A DNA stretch of 34,486 bases from a bacterium. Lineage in GTDB: Bacteria > Bacteroidota > Rhodothermia > Rhodothermales > UBA10348. Below the pieces are notes generated by a model. It ran no database searches, had not been told where the DNA came from, and was given only the letters and a program-made list of their open reading frames with translations. The stretch is from NCBI GenBank assembly GCA_013204185.1, contig JABMOI010000239.1, positions 1 through 34,486 of the forward strand, read 5' to 3'. Positions 14,137-22,460 of the stretch are shown piece after piece. A program made the position numbers and the translations under genes. Position 1 is the first letter of the stretch. Every line of letters starts with the position of its first letter.

Positions 14137-14487
14137 ACTAATGACGATGCAGACGGATATAGAAGCGACGATGCTGTACTTATGGAGTTCGGCTCGAGAT
14201 TGAGCGCGTTACGCCTTATGCGAGACATGACCCAAGCTCAGCTCGCCCATGAAGCTGGAATTTCTAAACGTACTTTGGAGCGTATTGAAGCGGGTAAATC
14301 GGCTCAGATCACAAGCTATGTCAGGGTCCTGAGGACTTTAAATTTGCTCAATCGTCTGGAGAACGTGCTACCTGCACCGCAACTCGGGCCTATGGATTTA
14401 TTGCAACATGCAGGCAAGTTTCCACAGCGCGCTAGAGGAAGCCAGAACCAATCTGAAAAACCATGGACGTGGGGTGAGGACCAATGA
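14131..14487 (+). CDS. hipB: HipB-like XRE-family antitoxin/repressor
   Basis: This 118-residue protein has an XRE helix-turn-helix (LRLMRDMTQAQLAHEAGISK, then RTLERIEAG) at about 30-55, and a short C-terminal extension. HipB binds operators and masks HipA. It overlaps hipA by four bases (ATGA), showing translational coupling. Three palindromic sites upstream, one on its own start codon, suggest autorepression. Confidence 0.85.
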   Translation: MATNDDADGYRSDDAVLMEFGSRLSALRLMRDMTQAQLAHEAGISKRTLERIEAGKSAQITSYVRVLRTLNLLNRLENVLPAPQLGPMDLLQHAGKFPQRARGSQNQSEKPWTWGEDQ

Positions 14488-15788
14488 GCACACCCGTCGC
14501 TGTTCGCCTGTGGGGTAGCACCATTGGCGCCGTCCACCAAGCGCCAAACACCGACTACTACACATTTCAGTACGATCCCCAGTTTGCGCGAAGCGGTATA
14601 GAAGTAGCACCGCTTGTTATGCCACTTGCACCCCACCCCTATGCGTTTCCGAACCTTTCCAATCGGAGTTTTGCTGGCTTACCTGGACTACTTTCGGATT
14701 CTCTTCCCGACTATTTCGGAAATGCCCTAATCGATGCATGGCTTGCAAGACAAGGCAGAGCCCCTAGGAGCTTTAGTGCATTGGAGCGACTTTGTTATGT
14801 AGGAACCCGAGGCATGGGAGCGTTAGAATATCATCCCATAATCGGCCCCCAACCAGATGTATCTCAGCTGATTGAAGTCGAAGCGCTCGTAGAACTGGCT
14901 GGTCGAATTCTGGATGAACGGCAAAACCTGTCGCTGAATGCCAATGAAGAGGATGATGCTGGAATATTGGCCCAATTGCTTCGGGTCGGTACGTCGGCCG
15001 GTGGAGCCAGGGCAAAGGCATTGATTGCGTGGAACCCCAAGACCCGCGAAGTTCGATCCGGCCAGATTGAAAACGATTCTGATTATGAATACTGGATCCT
15101 AAAATTTGATGGCGTTGTGCGTTCAAGTGATACGCTACTTGCCGACACTTTAGGATTCGGTGCCATTGAGTACGCCTACTATTTGATGGCCCGAGAGGCT
15201 GGCATCACCATGTCGGAATGCCAACTCATGGAAGAAAATGGCCGTCGCCATTTTATGACCCGCCGCTTCGACCGAACTGAAAGTGGCGAAAAACTACATA
15301 TGCTTTCTTTGGGAGGAATGGCCCACTACGATTTCAATCTCGCAGGTGCGTATAGCTATGAGCAGGCATTGAGAGTGCTTCGCAGACTCCAATTGCCCAT
15401 GTCTTCCATCGAAGAACAATATCGAAGAATGGTGTTCAACATCATGGCTAGAAACCAGGATGATCACGTTAAAAACATTGCCTTTCTGATGGATAAGCGA
15501 GGGAAATGGACCCTCTCCCCGGCATTCGACCTAACCTACTCATACAACCCGTCTGGAGATTGGACATCAAGCCATCAAATGACGGTAAACGGCAAACGAG
15601 ACCATTTTACATTGGAAGACCTAAAGGCCATAGCTGAAGGCGCATCCATGAAGCGAGGAAAAGCTACCGAAATTGTTGAACAGGTCCACGCAGCTGTTTC
15701 ATGCTGGAAGGACTTCTTCCAGACAGCCCAAGTAGATGAGCTGCAGGCCCAAAAGATTGGAGCAACGCTTCGGTTGGACCTGTTATAA
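14484..15788 (+). CDS. hipA: HipA-family Ser/Thr kinase toxin
   Basis: This 434-residue protein has the HipA N-subdomain (about 60-120; LLSDSLPDYFGNALIDAW, YVGTRGMGALEY), a Gly-rich loop with Ser171 in RVGTSAGGARAK matching the autophosphorylated serine loop, the catalytic block N324-Q-D-D-H-V-K-N331, and AFDL (347-350), which holds the metal-binding Asp. E. coli HipA phosphorylates glutamyl-tRNA synthetase and induces persistence; the target here is unknown. All kinase residues seem intact. It is coupled to hipB by a four-base overlap. Confidence 0.92.
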   Translation: MSTPVAVRLWGSTIGAVHQAPNTDYYTFQYDPQFARSGIEVAPLVMPLAPHPYAFPNLSNRSFAGLPGLLSDSLPDYFGNALIDAWLARQGRAPRSFSALERLCYVGTRGMGALEYHPIIGPQPDVSQLIEVEALVELAGRILDERQNLSLNANEEDDAGILAQLLRVGTSAGGARAKALIAWNPKTREVRSGQIENDSDYEYWILKFDGVVRSSDTLLADTLGFGAIEYAYYLMAREAGITMSECQLMEENGRRHFMTRRFDRTESGEKLHMLSLGGMAHYDFNLAGAYSYEQALRVLRRLQLPMSSIEEQYRRMVFNIMARNQDDHVKNIAFLMDKRGKWTLSPAFDLTYSYNPSGDWTSSHQMTVNGKRDHFTLEDLKAIAEGASMKRGKATEIVEQVHAAVSCWKDFFQTAQVDELQAQKIGATLRLDLL

Positions 15789-16011
15789 GCCTGACTTTGA
15801 ACTTGGAATGTTGGCAGCTCAACTGGGGCTGTAGCGTAGTTGGATGGGCGAGCATACGGTCAGCAAACGCTCGCCATTGAGGTGCATCGGCAAAGGGAAG
15901 TTGGGTATTTCGATGGTTCACCATGTATTAAAGCCCAAGAACATCACCTCACAAAGCCAGAACGCCCCTCGAAAATCGATACCATCCTTTTCACTTAATT
16001 GAAGGTGGCTC

Positions 16012-16581
16012 ATGTATCGATTCTCTCACACGGCTTCACTCGGATCTGATCTTTTTCGGGTTTTTCTCCCAGCTTTGTTTCTTCTAACCCTCTGCACGAC
16101 AGTGGCTTACGGCCAAAACACCGCCATTCTATACCACGGAGTCGGTAGTGCGCCGGACGATCCATATGAAGTACTCAACCGAGAAGTCTGGAATGCTTTT
16201 AGGACGGAGTTACAACTACGCGGGATTCCAAACGACAAAAGCGGTATGGTGCTGTACGGCCGTACTGTTTCCCATCCTGGAAATGATGCAGAGATGTTGG
16301 TGATGAGCATCACCGAAGGGATGATGCTACGCGAAGCCGCGATTGAAGCAGGGGCCAAAAATCAAATCTGGTATGCTGAGCAATCGGCTCCTGAGGACGC
16401 GACCGAGGCTTCATTTGTGCGCGAGTATATGACGCGTGAAATCCTCCAAAATCACGTTCAGGTAACCAATGTGGTAATCCGAGTTTTCGAGCGTTCAGAA
16501 CTAGAAGCCACGGTGAGCAGGTATGTAGATGACCTGATTCGCCGAGTTAGTTGCAGGTATCCCGACGAATGCGGACAGTAG
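16012..16581 (+). CDS. Secreted protein, unknown
   Basis: I do not recognise this 189-residue protein. It has an N-terminal signal peptide (hydrophobic LFRVFLPALFLLTLCTTVAYG, residues 14-34, then QNTAILY), a mixed alpha/beta body and two C-terminal cysteines (SCRYPDECGQ), which could form a disulfide in the periplasm. It stands alone on the plus strand, 223 bases after hipA, in which no other gene was found. Confidence 0.6.
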   Translation: MYRFSHTASLGSDLFRVFLPALFLLTLCTTVAYGQNTAILYHGVGSAPDDPYEVLNREVWNAFRTELQLRGIPNDKSGMVLYGRTVSHPGNDAEMLVMSITEGMMLREAAIEAGAKNQIWYAEQSAPEDATEASFVREYMTREILQNHVQVTNVVIRVFERSELEATVSRYVDDLIRRVSCRYPDECGQ

Positions 16582-16655
16582 CCCGCACCCAAAGAGAACT
16601 GGCCATGGATCAGCCCCGGGCCAAGGCCGGGAGCGGCTCGAACTCAAGCTATCAG

Positions 16656-17594
16656 TTAAGCCGCCGCTTCTTCCCCCGCCGCTTCCCTAGGAGCAAAAGC
16701 CATCAGGCCTTGCCCAGGGTATCGGCTCTTGGATACCCAAAGGTGGATTGCCACCATTGAAAGCACGACGATGGGCAAAATGAGGATGCTTCCTTCGGCT
16801 CCAAACGCTCCGCCTGAAAGCCAATCGGGGCCAACCGGTGTCTGCGAAATGAGCGTCGGCGATTTCTGTCCACTGGACGCAAAACCAAAGACCGCAGCTT
16901 GGAAGAAATTCCACCCAAGGTGCAATCCAATGGGAAGCCACAATTGGCCCGTTTTTAGATACGCGTACACAAGCTGGATCGCGATCACCGCGATAATCAG
17001 CGTTGGCAAGAGACTTGCGTTGGGATTAAAACCGTGACTTAGGCCAAAAAATATGCTGGACAAGACGGTAGCCCACAACACATTCGTGCCATCAATTAGA
17101 TTTTGTAACAAATAGCCACGCATCACTAATTCTTCCCACCAAGCAACCACAAGTAGCTCCAAAAACACAGCCCCGACAACGATCCACGTGGAGGACTGCA
17201 AGCCGCTGGCTGCTGTTTCGGCTACTTGCCACCATGAGAACCCGTTAAACTCAATCAAGCCAAACCCCAAAAGGAGCAAAAAGACCGCCGCCATCACCAA
17301 GGCGCTGTTGCCAATTCCCATCAACAAATCGAGCGCCGCAAATCGATTCCACTTGAGTCCAAGAGACTGAAACGTGCGCTTATCAAGTTTTGTGCGAGCT
17401 ATGTAAACCGAAACCGCGGCTGTGACCCCAATAATCAAAAATTGAAGCAGGGATCCTTTCTTCAAGCTTCCAAGCATCTCTCTCACGCCAACCATTCCTG
17501 CAGCCGTAATTGCAATGAACAGAATCAAGAAAATGACAAGGCGCCACCCGGCGCGGAGTCGACTAGTCTGAGGGTTAACGAAGTATGCTTTCAT
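16656..17594 (-). CDS. CPBP-family intramembrane metalloprotease
   Basis: This 312-residue polytopic protein has the CPBP/Abi (CAAX-protease-like) motifs in order: E154-E155-x3-R159 in WWEELVMRGYLLQ, FFGLSHGFNP with His187, and HLGWNF with His225. About eight membrane segments are visible. Eukaryotic relatives clip prenylated proteins; bacterial ones act in bacteriocin immunity, peptide maturation or phage exclusion. ATG at 17592-17594 (MKAYFVNPQTSRLRAGWRL) is chosen since the family similarity begins there. No peptide gene lies next to it. Confidence 0.88.
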   Translation of the reverse strand: MKAYFVNPQTSRLRAGWRLVIFLILFIAITAAGMVGVREMLGSLKKGSLLQFLIIGVTAAVSVYIARTKLDKRTFQSLGLKWNRFAALDLLMGIGNSALVMAAVFLLLLGFGLIEFNGFSWWQVAETAASGLQSSTWIVVGAVFLELLVVAWWEELVMRGYLLQNLIDGTNVLWATVLSSIFFGLSHGFNPNASLLPTLIIAVIAIQLVYAYLKTGQLWLPIGLHLGWNFFQAAVFGFASSGQKSPTLISQTPVGPDWLSGGAFGAEGSILILPIVVLSMVAIHLWVSKSRYPGQGLMAFAPREAAGEEAAA

Positions 17595-17665
17595 GGTCCT
17601 GGCCTCTAAATAGAATTTCGAGGGCATTACGGAATGCACCTTTAAGTGTTACACGAGACGAGAAA

Positions 17666-17782
17666 ACGCTCCCTCCCAACACCATCCTGTTTCCCAAGCC
17701 GTTTACGGGTCAGGCCCTCCTTTCCTTTGTGGAACGGGTCTTTGGCGAGAGCGAGGTAATTTCTGAACCTAGTGGTCAGTAG
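17666..17782 (+). pseudogene. Relic of a response-regulator receiver-domain C-terminus
   Basis: Between two minus-strand genes, a plus-strand frame ends TLPPNTILFPKPFTGQALLSFVERVF. This reads like the last strand and helix of a receiver domain, in which the conserved Lys-Pro (here KPF) is followed by a Leu-rich helix, as at the end of many hybrid sensor kinases. The phosphoacceptor part is absent, and upstream codons (17585-17665) do not look related. It is taken as the 3' stump of a deleted gene. Confidence 0.45.
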
Positions 17783-17801
17783 CTTAAACACGAGCCCTGA
17801 A

Positions 17802-18524
17802 CTACTCAGCTTTCAGCAGTTCACGAATCTCTTCCACGGTCATCAGAACGCTGTCGTGTTGAGACTGTAGGTCTTCTGCCCATTGGTAACGCATCACAAT
17901 CCAGTTGCGAAAAGCTCTCGTTCCAAGCACTTCGTAAATGGTCTCAGCATGTTTGGGGTTTGGGGGAGCCGCCTCTCCAGGAAGGAAATTGGCTAAGGAA
18001 AGGTAGTCCAAGTGCTCCATGATATACGGAATAAAAAGCTGCACAAATTGCCGCTCTTGGGTCTCCTCAACAGTATCAACAAGCAAAAGCTGACTGTGAA
18101 AATCGGCCAATAGCGCTCTCAAGTCGCTGTTTTTGATCGTTTGAAGTTCTCCTGCCCCTAGAATATCGTCATAGGTTCGAGTCACTGGCTGAAAGGTGGG
18201 TAGTAACGAAATCGTTTCAACTAGATAGGTTAGCGAATCCAGCCCAATAGCGCGGCCTGCTTGAGCGCTCTCAAGTCTCAGCAACTCAGTTGCTGCAATA
18301 AGTACGGTGTCTGCCACCGCAACTGCGTCCTTCAGGCGGTACTCATTCTCTTCAAAATCCAGTTGAAGGTCGGCCAGATAACCTTCTTCTCTACTGTCCG
18401 ACGCTACGCCTTCCCACCACGTATTAATGGAAAAAGCGAACAGAATTCCCAATACCACCACTAGGAATTCGGACGAAAACCACTTCAAGCGGCCTAACCA
18501 TTTGTGATTTCGATCTTCAGTCAT
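17802..18524 (-). CDS. DUF6090-like membrane-anchored protein
   Basis: This 240-residue protein has one N-terminal membrane segment (FSSEFLVVVLGILFAFSINTWWEG, about 16-39) followed by a long helical region (REEGYLADLQLDFEENEYRL). The pattern of a VVVLGI-x-A-x-x-I-N-x-W membrane helix followed by YL-x-x-L is that of DUF6090, common in Bacteroidota and of unknown function. The soluble part would be periplasmic. It is 45 bases downstream of the RimK-type operon on the same strand and might be read with it. Confidence 0.65.
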   Translation of the reverse strand: MTEDRNHKWLGRLKWFSSEFLVVVLGILFAFSINTWWEGVASDSREEGYLADLQLDFEENEYRLKDAVAVADTVLIAATELLRLESAQAGRAIGLDSLTYLVETISLLPTFQPVTRTYDDILGAGELQTIKNSDLRALLADFHSQLLLVDTVEETQERQFVQLFIPYIMEHLDYLSLANFLPGEAAPPNPKHAETIYEVLGTRAFRNWIVMRYQWAEDLQSQHDSVLMTVEEIRELLKAE

Positions 18525-18569
18525 TTCTGGGTTTTATTGTGCTTCAGATCCCCAAAAGATAGGCAATCT

Positions 18570-19655
18570 CTATCCGACTTGAGGTGGCTCGTGAGTCATC
18601 ATATTTGAGGATAAATCGTCCGAAACTTGTTGACCCAGCCCATCCTTGTTGAAACGTGTTTTAGTTAGCTCCTCTGGGTTGAAGCCGTCAGGCAGCTTAC
18701 CCAAATTACACACAGCTTCTCCAGGGCCAATCGCTGGCAAACTCGTCATCCCAATCACGATCCCATCAAAAGGAGCTTTTAACGTCTTGTGCTCGCGCCC
18801 TAACAAGGTCGTATTCGTGATCAATGGCTGACCTTTTACGACCAAGTCCCCTGGGCTGATATGAAATTGCATGAATCCACCATGGTCCGCCCTGATCCAC
18901 TTCGACGTTTCTATCGTCATCTGAAAGGCCGGCGGCTCGTATTCTCCCGCGAGCATATTCAGACTTCGTAGTACGTTTTTCACCCCTTTCGTGGCAGATT
19001 TTACGATTCCTGGCTCTACTTTCCACACTTCGCCGCCTTCCATAATAATGGTCGGGCAGCCTGCTTTTGTGGCCTCGCGTCGAAATGAACCAACTGGTCC
19101 CTTGCCATTTAGAATTACTTCTATTCCGAATGCCTTGGCTAGCTTTCTAACCTTGGGGTTGGATAGATCGCCGCGCACGTTCGGATAATTGGTGCGCCGA
19201 ATTGCTGCCGTGTGCAGGTCAATACCGTAGTCACAGCGCGAAACAATCTCATCGAAAATGATCCGGGCCATGCGGCTTGCCAGACTTCCTTTCATGGATC
19301 CAGGAAAGGAACGGTTCAGGTCCCGCCGATCAGGCAAGTATCGGTCAAAACGATCAAATCCGAGCAGGTTTAAGACCGGAACCAGAATAACCGTCCCTGA
19401 CGTTAACTTAAACGTTGGGTCCTGAATCAGTTCGCGAATGGCTCCTGTTCCATTAATTTCATCACCATGCAGCGCTGCCGTAACAAAAACAACGGGGCCT
19501 TCTTTCTCTGCGCGTTGGATTTGAATAGGAATCCGCACAGTCATGCTGCTATAGCTCTCGCCAATAGCTAGCGCCACTTCCTTCGTTTCTCCCGGTAGAA
19601 TCGACTCACCAAACCAGTCATCAACTGGTTTTCGTTTACGCAGCTTTGTGGTCAT
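18570..19655 (-). CDS. AstE/AspA-like zinc deacylase (succinylglutamate desuccinylase family)
   Basis: This 361-residue protein is in the M14-related AstE/aspartoacylase family. Zinc ligands are H63 and E66 in LHGDEINGTG, and the third His in YGIDLHTAAIRR; DRRDLNRSFPG is the substrate-binding block. A C-terminal beta-rich, biotinyl-like part (GDLVVKGQPLITNTTLLGRE, KAPFDGIVIGM) is typical. These enzymes hydrolyse N-acyl or amide bonds of acidic amino acids. It starts six bases after the RimK-like gene, so it may trim what that ligase adds; this is inference. Confidence 0.85.
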   Translation of the reverse strand: MTTKLRKRKPVDDWFGESILPGETKEVALAIGESYSSMTVRIPIQIQRAEKEGPVVFVTAALHGDEINGTGAIRELIQDPTFKLTSGTVILVPVLNLLGFDRFDRYLPDRRDLNRSFPGSMKGSLASRMARIIFDEIVSRCDYGIDLHTAAIRRTNYPNVRGDLSNPKVRKLAKAFGIEVILNGKGPVGSFRREATKAGCPTIIMEGGEVWKVEPGIVKSATKGVKNVLRSLNMLAGEYEPPAFQMTIETSKWIRADHGGFMQFHISPGDLVVKGQPLITNTTLLGREHKTLKAPFDGIVIGMTSLPAIGPGEAVCNLGKLPDGFNPEELTKTRFNKDGLGQQVSDDLSSNMMTHEPPQVG

Positions 19656-19661
19656 ATCAGA

Positions 19662-20906
19662 TTATTCGGATGAGTCCGTCTTCGATTGTTTGTGATGGTG
19701 TGAATCGATGGTATCGACTGTTCCAAGTGAATCGGGAAGGGTTCGAATGACCGCTCGTTTTCTCCGTTTAGTTTTGGCTGGGATTAGATGTCTCATCAAA
19801 TCCAGCTTGCCAAAACACAGGAGTCTGTCGCCGGGCTCGAATACGCGTTGTTCATTGGGGTTTGGGATGACGGTTGAACCCCGGTAGAGCGTCAATACGT
19901 TTATATCCTTCTGTCGCAGACCTGATTCAGCAATGGTTTTGCCGAGGTAAGCAGAACCTTCTGGTATGTGAATCTCGGCGACCCCGTAACCTTGGCTAAC
20001 GGTAAGTCGTTGTCGCAGATCTATTTCCGGGAAATCTACTTGGGCTGCGATATAGTCAATGATGGCTCCCGCAATGTCTAGCTGGGTACATCGCTCAATG
20101 CCTTCCAATCCTGGTGAGGAATTGACCTCCACAATCTGTGGCCCATCTTTTCCTTCAAGAAGGTCCACCCCTGCGATACGAAGACCCATAATCTGAGCCG
20201 CTCTTACGGCCGTCTCCGCATACAATGGATCGAGCTCGACCTGTTCGGTAAGCCCTCCTCGGTGTACGTTGCTTCTAAATTCCTGTCCCTGCGCGACTCT
20301 TCGCATGGCGGCCACAACGCGGTCGCCCACAACAAACGCGCGAACGTCTCGGCCTTTACTTTCGGCTACAAACTTTTGAATGAGCACGTTTTGCTTCTGG
20401 CTCTGTAGTAGCTCGATTATTGCCTCGGCAGACTTGACCGTTTCAGCAAGCAGAACCCCAATTCCTTGCGTTCCTTCTAGTAATTTGATGATGACGGGCG
20501 CCCCACCTACTCGGGCAATAGCCGGCAATACGTCCTTTTTATCGCGAACAAACGTGGTTTGAGGAATCCCAATTTCATGCCGGCTCAAGATCTGAAGGCT
20601 TCGAAGTTTGTCCCTAGAGTTGGTGATACCTGCGCTGGAGTTGGCGCAAAAGACATCCATTTGGGCAAATTGCCGCACAACCGCCGTTCCGAAATGAGAA
20701 ATGGAAGCGCCAATACGTGGAAGCACGGCATCGTAATGCGAAAGTTGTTTTTGCCTGAAGTACAAGTCGGGCTCTCCCGGCCTAAGGTCAATGGCAAACT
20801 TGACGGTATTGAGGACCTTAACCTTGTGCCCGCGCTCAAGCGCTGCTTCTTTAAGTCGCTGTGTGCTATAGCAGTGGAGGTTTCGGGATAAGATCGCAAG
20901 TTTCAT
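19662..20906 (-). CDS. rimK: RimK-type alpha-L-glutamate ligase with C-terminal RCK/TrkA-C domain
   Basis: This 414-residue ATP-grasp enzyme begins MKLAILSRNLHCYSTQRLKEAA, as RimK does; ATG at 20904-20906 is chosen for that. ATP-grasp landmarks are VIIKLLEGTQGIGVLLA, VLIQKFVAESKGRDVRAFVVGD, and the metal site AGVDLLEGKDGPQIVEVNSSPGLEGIE. RimK adds glutamates to the C-terminus of ribosomal protein S6. Residues about 307-375 (YGVAEIHIPEGSAYLGKTIA to EPGDRLLCFGKLDLMRHL) are an RCK-C domain, normally a nucleotide or ion sensor in transporters. The tail is basic, then His/Ser-rich. It sits between a RimB-like protease and an AstE-like hydrolase. Confidence 0.88.
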   Translation of the reverse strand: MKLAILSRNLHCYSTQRLKEAALERGHKVKVLNTVKFAIDLRPGEPDLYFRQKQLSHYDAVLPRIGASISHFGTAVVRQFAQMDVFCANSSAGITNSRDKLRSLQILSRHEIGIPQTTFVRDKKDVLPAIARVGGAPVIIKLLEGTQGIGVLLAETVKSAEAIIELLQSQKQNVLIQKFVAESKGRDVRAFVVGDRVVAAMRRVAQGQEFRSNVHRGGLTEQVELDPLYAETAVRAAQIMGLRIAGVDLLEGKDGPQIVEVNSSPGLEGIERCTQLDIAGAIIDYIAAQVDFPEIDLRQRLTVSQGYGVAEIHIPEGSAYLGKTIAESGLRQKDINVLTLYRGSTVIPNPNEQRVFEPGDRLLCFGKLDLMRHLIPAKTKRRKRAVIRTLPDSLGTVDTIDSHHHKQSKTDSSE

Positions 20907-20967
20907 GGTTACCTTTGATTTGCACACGTGTCCTAGCTGCGCTCGCAACGAGGTTCAACTTGCGCCG

Positions 20968-21447
20968 TTATTGTTTAGTGGATGTTGCGGCCTTTAACCG
21001 AGCAGGCTTCCCTGCGTAATATGAACTCGAAGCGTCAACGAGAAAGCGACCTCTAAAGGCTTCCCGCCCGAGTAGCATGCGGAAACCCATTTCATCTCGC
21101 CTTGCTAGGGTCAATTCGATGGGCCAAGTCTTATTCAGAAGCGAAATTGCTGTTACAATGACAGGCCGAACAGACGACTTTCCACTTGAACTTCTGACCG
21201 AACGAAATTCCAGCACCTTGGCTTCAGTTTTTATGCCACCTGAACGGCTTCTCTGTTTGGGATGAATCTCGAATCGAACCCACGCGGAGCCATCCTTTTG
21301 AAACTCTTCCAGACCAAATACATGAAGGGAAGACGATCTAGCTCCCGTATCGACCTTAGCTTTGATCGCTGGTACGCCTAACTCAGGTAATTCAACCCAC
21401 TCTCGCCAGCCAAGGACCGGCAATTTGGATGAGCCAGATTTTTTCAT
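20968..21447 (-). CDS. RimB-like retropepsin-type protease
   Basis: This 159-residue protein belongs to the family often labelled ATP-dependent zinc protease (PF05618), RimB in Pseudomonas. It has VLGWREWVELPELGVPAIKA, then the aspartic-protease-like motif KVDTGARSSSLH, and GFRMLLGREAF with FLVDAS. The fold is retropepsin-like, so the old name is probably misleading. It heads the operon RimB-RimK-AstE, 61 bases before rimK. In Pseudomonas RimB modulates glutamate tailing of S6; a similar role here is inferred. Confidence 0.82.
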   Translation of the reverse strand: MKKSGSSKLPVLGWREWVELPELGVPAIKAKVDTGARSSSLHVFGLEEFQKDGSAWVRFEIHPKQRSRSGGIKTEAKVLEFRSVRSSSGKSSVRPVIVTAISLLNKTWPIELTLARRDEMGFRMLLGREAFRGRFLVDASSSYYAGKPARLKAATSTKQ

Positions 21448-21653
21448 CGCAGAAGGGAAGGGAGAAAAGGAGAAATTGCCGGGACGAAAATCGGTTGGCG
21501 ATGCTACGACTTAAATGACTGTCCAGCAACAGAATAACGCATTAAACCAGAATATGATGCACTTTGGCTGAGGTTAGTAGTCCAGCGACATGCGGCAGAG
21601 TTTCCGAGAGAAATGGCGTCAATCAATACAGGTCAACGGCTAAAGCACGGCTT

Positions 21654-22418
21654 CTATCTTGGCCGAATCGTGCCTAAACCTCCATCAACACCGATTATTT
21701 GCCCCGTCACCCAACCACTTCGGGTAGAGTCGAGCAGCCAATCGATCGCTTCTGCCACATCGTGGGGCTGCCCCAAGCGCCCGAGCGCATGCATCCCTTC
21801 TGAGTGTACGCGAGACGCTTCGTTTGATGTAATTTTAGCACTCATGGGGGTATCAACCAATCCGGGAGCAACGCAATTAACCCGAATGTTGCGCTGAGCA
21901 TACGTTGCTGCTGCGGAGAGCGTCAAGCCAGATACTCCTGCCTTTGCCGCTGCGATCGCTTCATGATTGACCAACCCAGTGCGAGCAACTGCGGACGAAC
22001 AGAGCACGATAGACCCTCCTGATTTATACATTGCTTTCGATGCACTTTTCACAGCAAAAAATGCTGAATCCAGGTTGAGCGCAATTGTCTCCCGATAGTC
22101 ATCAATCGAAGTTAAATGCGCAGGTTTCAACAAAATGGAACCGACACAATTGACTAAACCATCCAGCCGTCCAAACGTCGATATCGCGTGTGCCACAATC
22201 CCATCAACATCTTCGAACCGCGTGGCATCCATGGGCACGTAATGCGGCATTGCACCATATTGAGACCGTGTTTCCGTGGCAAGAGCGTGCAGCTTCTCTG
22301 AGTCTCTAGCTCCGAGTACCAGACTGGCGCCTCGCGCCGCTAATTTTCGAGTTAGGGCAGAGCCAATGCCGCCAGAGGCTCCAATTACAATGTATACAGG
22401 TGAAGTGACGTCCATCAT
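21654..22418 (-). CDS. SDR-family protein lacking the catalytic tyrosine
   Basis: This 254-residue Rossmann-fold protein has the NAD(P) loop GASGGIG (13-19), the NCVGS motif (90-94), N115, and Ser141/142. In the usual Tyr-x3-Lys position it reads I155-A-A-A-K159, so the catalytic Tyr is Ile, while K159 remains. The end WVTGQIIGVDGG is standard. It may be a non-catalytic sensor, or use another acid such as His152. It is 42 bases downstream of the cobalamin-binding regulator on the same strand, so is probably in its operon. Start may be either of two consecutive Met codons. Confidence 0.85.
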   Translation of the reverse strand: MMDVTSPVYIVIGASGGIGSALTRKLAARGASLVLGARDSEKLHALATETRSQYGAMPHYVPMDATRFEDVDGIVAHAISTFGRLDGLVNCVGSILLKPAHLTSIDDYRETIALNLDSAFFAVKSASKAMYKSGGSIVLCSSAVARTGLVNHEAIAAAKAGVSGLTLSAAATYAQRNIRVNCVAPGLVDTPMSAKITSNEASRVHSEGMHALGRLGQPHDVAEAIDWLLDSTRSGWVTGQIIGVDGGLGTIRPR

Positions 22419-22460
22419 TTTAGGTAGGTTACGATTGTGTTAGGTTGCTTTTTTTAGGAT

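Noticed and set aside
4945-15788. Integron-like cassette array, since cassettes often carry TA modules
   Set aside because: Genes lie in both orientations with their own promoters, and no attC-like repeats or integrase are seen.
15825-15900. Sequence starting GGGGCTGTAGCGTAGTTGG that resembles the 5' half of a tRNA
   Set aside because: No anticodon stem, no TTC loop and no matching 3' acceptor strand follow; probably chance.
15664-15924. Minus-strand open frame after hipA
   Set aside because: It overlaps the hipA 3' end antisense, has no recognisable motif and no sign of its own promoter.
17585-17782. A complete 65-residue gene
   Set aside because: Only its last third resembles a protein domain and it starts inside the neighbouring gene, so it is kept as a relic only.
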